From: Heterobasidion occidentale
Lineage: Eukaryota; Basidiomycota; Agaricomycetes; Russulales; Bondarzewiaceae
Reading direction: 5' to 3'
Assembly: GCA_039111635.1 (NCBI GenBank)
Contig: JBCAQO010000008.1
Coordinates: forward strand, 1,736,001-1,800,000
Length of the DNA: 64,000 bases
Position numbers and translations under genes: made by a program. The notes under the pieces are model-generated. The model was not told the origin of the DNA and did no database searches. It saw only the letters and a program-made list of their open reading frames with translations. Of this stretch, positions 43,901-55,217 are shown piece after piece (positions within the stretch are counted from its first letter, which is position 1; every line of letters starts with the position of its first letter).

Positions 43901-45997
43901 CCCAGCATCCCGATGTCACATCGGCGTCATACGGGCAACGCATACCTGCACAAGCTGCGCAACAGTCCTCGACATCTGGGCGATCCCAGCCCCAGCGACC
44001 TCCACAACCACAGCAGCAACAGTCATCTCCACAGCTTCCTCCACAGACGAGTACCTATCCACCACAGCGACCCAACCTCATACCGCCTGGACAACTGGAT
44101 ATGACGCCGCAAAGTCAGGTCATCCGGCCATCGTTTGCTCGTAACAATACTGAGATCATGATTGTTGACGATTCGGCACCAACATCGCCTGCTGGCGGAC
44201 CTCCATACGACCCCCTTATTCCGCCTGTGGGGGAGGACAACATCACATTGGCAGACATTCCCCAGCTCGTAGAGGCTGCTCAGGCAATCGAACAGCATCG
44301 GTCGCTGCCACGGCAGAATTCGATACCGTATATCGCGGAGCTCACGCCTCTTGAGCTAGCCATTGTGAAACATTGTGCGGTGCTCGTCCTCCAACGGTCA
44401 CCGTTGCGCGATCAGTTCGACCTGGACGAGATCTTGGAGATGGTGGAGGTCAAGAAGCAGGGATTCTGGAAACAATTGTTCAAGGGAAACGATAAGAAGA
44501 ATGTGAAGAAGAAAGGTCCGTATGCCATCTCCGTTTAGAGGGATAGGAGGTCTGATGAGGTGACAGGCGTTTTCGGTGTGCCCCTCGAGCTGCTTGTTGA
44601 GCGAGAGGGCGCTGACTCCATGCATGGCGCCTCTCGAGCTACCCTAAGGGTTCCTAGCTTCATCGATGACGTGGTGTCCGCGATGCGACAAATGGGTAAG
44701 CAAATCGAGGTTTGTCAGAACCATTGACTCACCGCTTTACATGCAGATGTGTCTGTGGAGGGTATATTCCGAAAAAATGGGAACATCCGACGGCTGAAGG
44801 ACCTGACCGAGACCATTGACCGAGACCCTTCATCTGTGGATCTAAGCCAAGATAATGCAGTGCAGCTTGCGGCTTTACTCAAGAAGTTCCTTCGAGATCT
44901 ACCAGATCCGCTGATGACCTTTAAGCTACATCGGTTGCTTATTGCGTCTCAAGGTACGTCGACAGATTCCCTCCAGATCGTCGCTGACGCTATTTCCACG
45001 CCGCAGCATTGCCGAATGAAGCCGACCGTCAGCGATTGCTTCATATGATCTCACTCATTCTTCCTAAGAGCCATCGGGATACTATGGAGATTCTCTTCGT
45101 TTTCCTCAAGTGGGTTGCCCAGTTCGCTCACATGGATGAGCAGACGGGCAGCAAGATGGACCTACCGAACCTTGCGACAGTCATTTGTCCGAGCATCCTC
45201 TACTCGCAAGGGCGCGACGCCGTCCGGGACGACAGCTTCGGCGCGATCCGCGTGGTCACCGCGCTGTTGGAGAACCAGGACGAGTACTATGCTGTGCCGC
45301 AGGAGTTTTTACCTATCCTTCATGATCAAGACTACTTTGCGCACAGCATGGACCTCCCCAGCAAGGAGTTCATGAAGAAGTGTGACACGTATATGCGTCT
45401 CAAGGCGAGCGGGCGAAGTCTACCAGGACCCAGCATGTCGCCTGGAGGCTCGTCGTCTCCATTTCAGCCCAACAATGCTGGTTTAGCGCGATCAAACGAG
45501 AGTGTAGAATCGCGGTCAGTCCATCCATTCCCAGTGGATTTACTCTCACGGGGCTGATTGTGCCCGAATCTCTTCGTGAAACAATACGTCTCAGGTTGGG
45601 TCCTTCATTATCCCGAAGCCCTGAACGGCCGGCCATGTCGCCATCATCACAATCAGATAGCCTTCTCCGCAACGGCTTCCCAGGACAGTCTCGGCAACAG
45701 TCTATGCCTTCGCAGCCAGGTCTCATGCACTCTCCCAACTCCTACACGTCTCCTAGCCAGCTTCCGGCATCCATCTCGCAGGGTGTTGCGATGATTCAGC
45801 AACAGCAGCAACAACAACAGCCGCTCCAGCAGCTGGCATCGGACTCAGACTGGGCGAATGCACAGCGACCGCCACAAACATCTGTATCAGCATCACGACC
45901 TGTGTCAGCTTCGTTTGGTCGTGCAAGCGGGGAACATGCGTTTGCGCCGCCAAATGGGCACACCCCGCCACCAGTGCAGATGCGGCAGCGCTCGTGA
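41000..45997 (+). CDS. LIM-domain RhoGAP (Lrg1 type), copy 2
   Basis: Second representation of the gene at 22561-27562. Here the LIM exon (HLQCFKCM) and the exon around IMIVDDSAPTSPAGG are intact, but the first exon has lost two bases (an AACCAC to AACAC change near 41137 and one C from a C-run near 41160), throwing the N-terminal low-complexity region out of frame. The RhoGAP domain is unaffected. Combining both copies leaves no residual defect, which argues for one functional gene. Confidence 0.88.
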
Positions 45998-47061
45998 GGC
46001 GTTCTTACTATGGTCTTCCGAATTGGATGACTCCTCCAGTTGTGCCTACGAGTCATGGTGGCATTCCTATTCGCTCTCAGAACTTTCACTCTCTCTCCAT
46101 GCTGTATAACTTTTTCTGACTTGACTTTGACTCTACGTGCCCATACGCGGCGCCAGCTCCACATCACACATCATAGCATTCCGCACGACACGCGCGTCTG
46201 TCTGCCAGGATGATATCGCATATCTGTAGTCCACCATAACGCTTTGGAATTTTCATATTCGTTATCCTTCCTGTTCCTCGTTCTCTCCGCTTCCTTTCTC
46301 GCCCTATTTCTTTTCCTTGCGAACTCATTTTTTGCATCCTCGCTCGCTTAACATGCACAGGTAACATTATGAACACGGACAGTGGCACGAACATCGGCAA
46401 TAATGATACCCCTTGAAGCTCGAGGCTTGATCGGTGGTGTTGACTATTCAATCAGTTACACGGTCATGATTACAGCGAGCGAAGAATCGATGGACGGTTC
46501 GCCACAGGGGATATGTACATGGGGCAGTTTCATGAGAAGGCAAGTCTGACACAATCATAGAACTTCGTCGAACGACAACGACACGAGCCGCCGCGTGTTA
46601 CACCCTGCGAGAATCCTCTGTCATAGGAAAACTTTGCCTTCCTGGGAAGGCGCCTTCTCATAGATCTCCCGGCGCAAGATGTCTATCGATTCTTCGCTCG
46701 CTGTCAGCGTAAAGAGGAAGGATTACAAATCGCGGCGCGACAAAGAATCAGATTGAGGTTTTGGTCCCGGGCTCCTCAGTATCAGAGACTGGCAGAGTTC
46801 CACCGTGCTGCAGCCTCTGTACTAGTCGGCGGATTCATGCCTCTTGTCTTGGAAGGCAAAGCGTCAGCGCTCCCGGTCCCACAAGCATGACTAACTCGCG
46901 CCTACATCTAGATAATGGACCGTTTGTGTGTGTATGTCTCTCCTCTGCAGGGGGCGTGCGATTCACGTCCGTGCGTGAGAGCTGACTGTCCTCAGCATTC
47001 TTAAGCTGCATAAAGCCCGAGAACCATTCGTGTCAACTGATCATCTGTAGCACACTCAGTC

Positions 47062-49501
47062 ATGGCCATAGGTACCGTCGACCGTACCGCGGTCGCCGCT
47101 GAATGGTTTGCGCGGCTTAATAGCGTTGTCACCAGCGGCGACATCAATGCGTTCTCGGACCTCTTCTTGTCCGCCGGTTGGATGCGGGGTACGTTTCCTG
47201 TGCACTTATCAGGTAAATACCTGTACTGAATATCCAGTCAGATCTCCTCTGTTTCAGCTGGGATTTTCGTTCTTTGGGCGGCCGCGATAAGATTTCCGCG
47301 TATCTCTCAGAACATGTATCCGAAAGCGGAGATCATAGCAGCAATCAGTCTCGCCTTGCCCACGCTGGTCTGGACGACATCGTCCTCGAAACTAGCTCGT
47401 CCCTTGGCCCACCTTCTTCTTTTACGGTTCCCGACGAATCTCTTAGTGCATCAGGTATCATAGCTTCCTTCACATTCACTCTCAAGAATCCTGCTCGCAC
47501 TGGTCGCGGTCTTGTTCGCCTCATGCAAGACCATTCCGATGATTCTGAAAACAAGTCTCCTGTCTGGAAGGCTTACACTCTACTGTTCAATGCCGAAGAC
47601 TTGGTTGGACATGAAGAGCTCAAGGGACGTCCTATGAGTCCTGTTTGGAATCCTTATTCTAAGCCCTGGTCAGAGATTAAGGCAGAATGGATTAAAGGCG
47701 TCGAGTCGGATCCCACTGTTTTGATTGGTCCGTGTTTGTCATTTCTGTTTATTTATCTGCTGACTCCACTCTATCTGAATAGTCGGCGGCGGTCAGGCGG
47801 GACTCATGTGTGCAGCGCGCATGGGCCGAATGGGCATCCGAGCTCTTGTGGTAGACAAAGTGCACAGAGTTGGTGATAACTGGCGCAACCGGTAAACATC
47901 TTGTTTTCAACGCACCCTCATCTATGAATCCCCTCATCAGATATCCTAATTTATCTCTTCATACGCCTGCATATCACTCCGCAAGTATGTGTCTCCTACC
48001 GATTTGTTTGCAAAAGCACTAATTTCACATTTACACACAGTGCTGTACCATCCATGGCCGTAAGTTTGATGTATATTCCTTTCCAAGCTGTCATCATTTT
48101 GATCGAGGCGTCCAGAATAACCTACCCTAAATTTCTACCTCGCGACGTCGTTGCCGACTTCCTTGAGGCCTATGCTCTCAATCAAAATATCGCGATCTGG
48201 CTCTCGTCCACTGTGCTTAGTGATCCGAATCCTGTATTTAATGAACAGATGGGGACATGGACAGTGTTGGTACATAGGCAATACCCCACCAGTGATGGCG
48301 GTGAGTCCTTCACGAATGCCATCAGCACTTGTTGTGCAGCCATTTCTCATCATTATTGGCCAAGTCAAATCTCAGGTTGTCGCTCTGCACCCAAGACACA
48401 TTGTAATGGCAACAGGGACCGGACATGCTCATATACCGCAATTGAAAGGATCGGGAGATTTCAAAGGCGCTATCTACCACAGTGACCAGCATAAAGATGC
48501 TGAAAAATGGGCTGGCAAGAAAGCAGTCATCGTTGGTGCAGTACGCGTACCTACGTTCTTCACGCCTGGGGTTCTCTGCTGACTCCTCCCGCCAGGGCAA
48601 TGCCGCTGCTGATGTGGCTCAATCTTTTCTGTCACCTAGTCATCGTGCAGAGTCTGTCACTATGATCCAGCGCTCTGCCACGTGTGTCATCTCGTCTCGA
48701 ACCGCAGACATTGCCCTTTTTCCCTCTTATGAGCCAGAGGCCCTTGCCATCGAAGATGCCGATCTACTGGATCATAGCATGCCCTGCCACCTGGGCCTTC
48801 AGCTAGCCGTAAACGGTGGAACTGAGCACATAAAGAAAATGGATGAGCAATTGCTAGAGGGACTTCGCAAGTGTGGGTTCAATCTGACGTGGGAACTCGA
48901 GCCTGGCGCAGGCGAAGTTGGTTTAATCGGGTTTTTACTTCAGAAATCGAACAGTGGCACAAGTAAGTGTTCCTTTACATGCTGCCTAGACTATCCGTTT
49001 GACCTCCGTGGCCTCAGTGATCGACTTCACCTGCGGGCAGTCAATAATTGATGGTCATATTCAGATCAAAAGCGGCGTTGAAATTGATCGATTCGAGCCC
49101 CACGAGCTTGTGTTGAGCGATGGGTCGCGCCTCCCGGCCGACGTTGTAGTTCTTGCGTATGTTTGGCTCACATCGTCTTCCGTATCATTCCCTCCTCATG
49201 TCTTCGTCAGGACCGGAAACCTTCCTATGATAACGAACGCCACGTCTTTATTCGGTCCCCGGATCACGGACAAGATTGGCAACAAAATCTGGGGACTAGA
49301 CTCGGAAGGAGAGCTGAACAACTGTTTTCGCCCGACTGGCCAACGCGGACTGTGGATCGTGACCGGCGGGTTCCAGCAATCGAGGTTCCTCAGCAAGCAC
49401 TTGGTTAGTGTACACCTCCAAGGAATCGCTCACTGACCTTCCTCTTACTTCATTTTCAGGCAATCCAAATTCTGGCGGAGGAACTTGGTATGAAAAAATG
49501 A
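47062..49501 (+). CDS. Flavin-containing monooxygenase, copy 2
   Basis: Identical in layout and frame to 28627-31066, at a constant 18,435-bp offset. No coding difference noticed. See copy 1 for domains. Confidence 0.85.
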
Positions 49502-50825
49502 ATAAAACACGATCATGAGTAAGATGAAGAAATCCAATGTCTCGTTGCATATAAGTATCAATCAGACTTAGAAATGTCTATGGACGGTCTCTGACGAAAC
49601 CCCCATCAAGACCATGAACTTCCTGACGTTTTCAAGCACGTGCGCTCCTGCCAGGTGCCTGCACTCAGTGCCGCAGTGACTTGTTCCAACTGAAGTTCGT
49701 CGCTAAGAACTAGACTCTGATATCTGATCCACTGGCATGTCTACATGGACCTCATACCCAGCACTCATAGTCCTGCTTCCCTTGTTGCCCCACTGCCTCC
49801 GCCCAGCTGCCAAACCTCGATCTCGTGCGGGAGAGCCTGAACAGCATAAGTTATGAGATCGGGCTCATCAGCAACAGAGCAGACCTGTATCGAGAGATCC
49901 AGAATGACATTGCTCAACTAAAAGAACAGGTCTTTGATTTAGGTATCAGATTTGATCAGTTGCACATCCCTCCTCTCCTCATCGTAGTGCTAACCTGACC
50001 TGTCTGTATGCTTTCTGTCTCTGGCGAGACTCTCTTTCCTTATCGTCTTCCTTACCGCGGACCAGATGATCACCAACTGAAAGTACCTCGAGAAGATGGT
50101 GTCTTTCCCGCGACATTCCCTGAAATATAATGAGTTTTCGAAAAATTATATGGCACGTCGTTTTCTCTCTGCCCACTGCGTGATCGCGCGTGTTCATATC
50201 ATGATAGTGGTGGAGAACATAAAGCAACATCTCGACTTTTACGCTCTGCAGCACGCGGCTGACCCATCACGTTGGCATTTGTATCTCTTGTAAGTGAAGG
50301 ACTGTGTACTTGTGTTTTCTCCTTGAATATCTATGAATCCTCACTGATTCGGTTCTTGAAGCTCTTACGTAGAACGACCATCTTCTGCGTAGGGTCAGCA
50401 ACAGAGACTGCTCGAAGCTCGGTGATTTCGTCGTTGGACTTTTTATATTCAGTTCATTCAACCATTAATCGCGATCATTGCTCTGCACGCCTTTTGTCGC
50501 TAGTTATCACTTTCTTGGTCACATCTCCAGTTTTGTCTGAGCTTTCCTCTTGCTCCTCGTCGCATCTCAATCTTGCTGTCTCATGTGTTAGTCTGTGTTA
50601 TCACCGAAATCAATTCGCTTGTTGAAAGATACTCATCGTCACAATCATCTTGCTTGCCAGTTCTCTGGCAGGAAGCAAGTATATGCTACGATCCGCTGCG
50701 ATGTCATCAAATGACAAATCTTGTCATCTACATCGTAAATCATCGTAAACAAAGGCAAACAAGGTTCTCCACGCCCTCGACAATCACGGCAATGTCGAAG
50801 GCTTCGATTGACCAAAATAACCACC
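49502..50825 (+). CDS. Fragmentary small coiled-coil gene, copy 2
   Basis: Same exons as in copy 1 (about 49808-49941, 50015-50130 and 50207-50290) with the same apparent frame slip. That slip is therefore not a random consensus error in one contig, and it favours either an unrecognised intron or genuine decay. Confidence 0.33.
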
Positions 50826-51236
50826 ATGTCCGATGATTCCAAACCCAAATACGTCTACAAGCTCATCCCACCCTCCTCTCCGGTCCCTGAGCATGCCCAA
50901 CTCCCTGATGCTCTGCCTGTGAGCGACCTCGACCAGTCCTCCGGGTTCGTACATCTGTCCACGGCGACCCAGGTGCCAGGCACTCTCAAGTTGTTCTTCA
51001 AAGACGTCTCGCGCGTCTACGTCCTGCGCATCGTTTACGAGAAGGTCGAGGATAAAATTAGATGGGAGGATCCGCAGGCGCAGGTCTGCGGAGTGCGTGG
51101 CAGCGAAGGGGTGTTTCCGCATCTGTACAATGGTTTGAGGCTTGGGAAGCACGAAGTTGAGAGAGTAGAGACCTTAGAGAAGGGCGATGACGATTGGGGT
51201 CAAGCGGTTCGTGGTGCTTCATGGCTCGTTTGGTAG
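50826..51236 (+). CDS. DUF952 family protein (paralogue B), copy 2
   Basis: 136 aa, single exon, differing from copy 1 by Arg to Cys after AQV and a silent change near the start. Both are full length. Confidence 0.85.
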   Translation: MSDDSKPKYVYKLIPPSSPVPEHAQLPDALPVSDLDQSSGFVHLSTATQVPGTLKLFFKDVSRVYVLRIVYEKVEDKIRWEDPQAQVCGVRGSEGVFPHLYNGLRLGKHEVERVETLEKGDDDWGQAVRGASWLVW

Positions 51237-51722
51237 ATGCGCAGCATTATACACCGCGCCCAAGGCTCATGTGGCGAAGAGACTAATGGAAGAGGTACAA
51301 AAGTGCTTTCCACATCTGACAGGGAACTCAGCTGACCAGACTGTTTAGACCACGCAAAAAGTGTGCACGAATCTCTACGCAGAACCCAGATTGCCGTTCA
51401 TTTGGAGGTGCTTTCGCTGCTGAAGCGCTCACTTTGCCACCATAATGGCAAACTGCTGCACAACGGCAATTCGGCAGACGATGCGGAGCCTGAATGTCTG
51501 GCAGTGATTGGAAAGGACGATATGGATACGGTAGAGTTCACGTAGATCCCCTCGAGAAACATAGTGAATGGAGGCGTTAACCTGCTATTCCGGACCGTGG
51601 AACCAGACGGGAAGTCCACACATGGCTGACATGAGCACCACCCCCGAGATTCTATCCTCCAAACCCTTCTCAACCATCCCTTGACACCTCCATACCAGTA
51701 ACCAGACTCACAGTAAGGATAC

Positions 51723-54126
51723 ATGTCTAGCAACACGAAAGGCACACAGCTCGCAGTATTGTGCCATTACAGAACCCAAGACCCACAGCAATTTACTTTC
51801 GGGTCAACAATCCGTGCATACGATCATTTAGTACAAGAGGTAAGTACGGGTCGATCTTCAATCTGCAAGTGCTCATTTGTTTGTCTTAGATCAATTGTGT
51901 TTACGGTATTGCACCGCAGTTCTTGAAAATGATTTGGATGCACGATGACCGCGACGAATGTCATATCAAGAATGATGCCGAATTTGACGACGCGGTTCAG
52001 CTTTGTTTTGGGTATGTTTACAGTGAAAAACTTCGGTATATTCTAAGCGTGTATACCACAGGAACAGCCGTGATGGAGGTACCACTGTGTCTATCCGTAT
52101 ACACGACCAGTATGGTGGGCTGGGTCTGTCAGTCTCAAGCCATTCTGCACCTACGGTAATCGCAGACGATGCTGTCACCGTCAGCGGACATGTTAGACAT
52201 CCGAGGAATGGGAATGGAGATAGAAGATCGATTGGAAACGCGCAGTCTGACATATCAGGACCCGTCAGTGCTTTCTCTAGAACTCGTTCGCATTCCCTGA
52301 TCCGCAGGTTGATTGTGTACAGAACAAAAACAGAATACAGGAGTGGCTGCGCGACTCTCGGCCTTTCGTGCTCACCATGATGCCACAGCACAGCCATACC
52401 ATACCCACCCGACTTATGTCCCCTACCGTCGACATCTCGGATTCAGGTTTGGACGGCGATAGGTCCAATTCCCAGCTGGACACGTCCGAAGAATCCAGTA
52501 GCAGTATCATCCCTCCCACATCCATCGACTCCTCAGACAGAGACTCCGACACCATGTCTGACGTGCTTTCAATGGAGACTCTGAGTACAATTGCTAGCCC
52601 CGTTCGGGCCGCAAATCCCTTGCTCGATAGATTCACTAACTGCTCTGAGTGCAGAGGCGCCTTTGACCTCCTCCGTTATGTGTGCGACATATGTGGAGAG
52701 AAAGGGTTTCCTGCTCCGTCGCACTTCACACGTGAATGCCTGGGTGGAGGGCTTCACTCTCCCGATCATTCATCGCTGCAGTCACCAACAGGGTCTTCTT
52801 TGTCGACCTGCGTCCCAGAATATGTGCTCTGTGTCGACTGTTTTGAATCTCATGGACACAATCACACCATGACCATGACTGGTCGTGCAGCATCCAATTC
52901 CCAGAAGCAGTTCAGGCATGCATTTATTGAACAATTCTTTATGGATGGCTGCTGGGTCGACACTGGTAAGCTCAGAGACTTCGCTGCGGAATTTGATGCG
53001 AGTGGCTTTTTCTTCAGAGCTAGGAGGAACCGGTCCTTCAAAATGCTCAGTCTGCTCCGCTTTAATCACAGGGAAGAGGTGGGATTGTGCAGTTTGCCGG
53101 GATTACATCCTGTGTCTGGCTTGTTACCGGTGAGTCAAGCTCAGCATGATCAGGCGTCTGCGCAATACTCAATGGACGGGAAAGGGCTGTGCACGAAATC
53201 CACCCGGTCCACACCTTCTTGACTGCGATACCTTCAAGGCTAAGGTCAAGCAGCAGTGTGGGAGAACTCTCGATTGGATCATCGACGGACACCACAAGGC
53301 CAGCAGATGAAGATCGGTAAGTCAAATCTATTGAATTGGCGCCTCAATTCACTGGTTCTTGGACTGCAGCCGTTCATGTAACGGGTGCAAGCAGGTGCGA
53401 TCATTCGGGCAAAACGTTGCGGGCAATCTGACTTTTGAAATGGTTTCTTCTATTTCAGCTCATCATTGGTGCTCAATACCGGTGTGTTTCGTGCCCCTCA
53501 AAGTCGCCTCTGTACTATCTGGTGTGTATGCCCAAATTTTGGTTTGATACATCGGTCGTTGACGGGGCTGCGTCTTCAAATTTTTCTAGTGCGATGAGTG
53601 CGATCAAGAGTCATTCATACTTCATGACCCTTGCCACATCTTCGTCAAAATCCGTTATTTTGATGGAGCCCGAGAAATACCGTCGCTATCCTCCATTTTC
53701 GGATTGTAAGGCAAATGATCTGCTATCATCGCCAAGTTTGACTTGCTTCGCAGATACAAACGCCCTGCGGGCCCATCGGTACATAGTAAGCCAGTTTGAT
53801 AGCAGTTTGTGTCGACCATGAATTTTCACTGTATTATCTAGCGACTGTGAAGCACAAGCGAACGGTCTGCCAGCGCCACCCTGACCACTCCATCGCCGGC
53901 AAGTGGTTTCACTGCCCAACGTGTCCTGCAGATTTGTGTAGCCAGTGTGAGGAGGACGGGGCTCACGATGCGTCGCATGCGCTCATCGTATTCAAAGCCC
54001 CGGTTAACATGGACCATTTCAAGTGACTTTTTTTTCATTGTCTATCGCTGCAACCACACTCATCTATGCTCTTCTAGCATTGACTCCGGCACCTTCAAGT
54101 CGGATAGGCTGATTTTTAGTTCCTGA
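51723..54126 (+). CDS. PB1 and ZZ zinc-finger protein, copy 2
   Basis: Same gene as 33288-35691 at an 18,435-bp offset, with all fingers and splice sites conserved and no difference seen that changes the protein. Confidence 0.75.
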
Positions 54127-54335
54127 TGTGTATGAGCTTCTTCGTGTGCAATGTACTCGTACTGCAAAGTAGTTACACGCTGTCGTACCTAGAAGTGAAT
54201 GTAACCGATGATTTTTCCAACCAATTGCTATCATCATCAGATGGAATCTGTGTACAGAAGGTGCAAAACAAGGCCGAAAGTGTCGAAACGAGGATAGAAG
54301 AATCACCAGCGATGTGAAGCCCTTGCTGACCCTTG

Positions 54336-54953
54336 CTAACCCTTCTTAAATCCTGTAGACGGCCAGTCAGTGGAACTTGCTTCGTAGACCAGGAAAAGAT
54401 ATACCTAGACGACGGCGTTCATAGAAGAGATCCGTCCTACTGGCTCCTAGATTCACGATCTTGGGGCAGCCGTCTCGATCCTTCTCTAGCCTCGTACATT
54501 CAGCACAGTAATATGCGTCCGAAATTCCTAGCATAGAACAGTCAGTTCAAAAAGTAGACGAAAATAAACGGCGAAGACGCACCGGGAGAACCACATATGA
54601 TACATCGTCCTCCGTATGTCCCAAAGTTACACTCATCGCAGATCCGTACAAGGGTCTCTGGCCGCACATATGAATCGCAGACGGGGCTGTGGCAGGTAAA
54701 CAGAAAGCTCAGACATTTGAAGGCTCTATACCATGCTATTGCACTGACCACTTTCCGTCACATTTCTCACAAAGGCGGCCGATGGCTGCGACAGATCACA
54801 AGGCTGTCAGTACATAGGCAGCGTCTCTCTTCGTTGGTGTTACTCACCAATTCCCGGCTGGCGTCTACACATAATAAGATCTGAAAGGCAGATGTTTTAG
54901 CTTTCTAAGTTAGTAGCTCTCATCAAGCACATACCCGGATGATGTTTGGACAT
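54336..54953 (-). CDS. RDS3: PHF5A/Rds3, copy 2
   Basis: Six exons at an 18,435-bp offset from copy 1, encoding the same 110-aa protein. A T to A change in the flanking sequence near 54908 lies in an intron. Confidence 0.95.
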
Positions 54954-55217
54954 GGTAGCAGACTACGAAGAGTGGTACAGACTTCAAACGGCTGCTCAAG
55001 TCAGTTAACAATCGGCTGACTCAGCGTCTCAGTCATCCAGACTTTGATGTTCATTTGTGTATCGTACAGAGACATAAAACATATCGAAGAAAGTCCGTAG
55101 AACGAATTATGTTGTATACCATGATGAATGAGCATTCTAGTGAATATGGTGTAAAAGCACAATAGGAGAAAAACACGAAAGATTCTAGTGCACAGACTTC
55201 GATAGAAAATGAGATGA

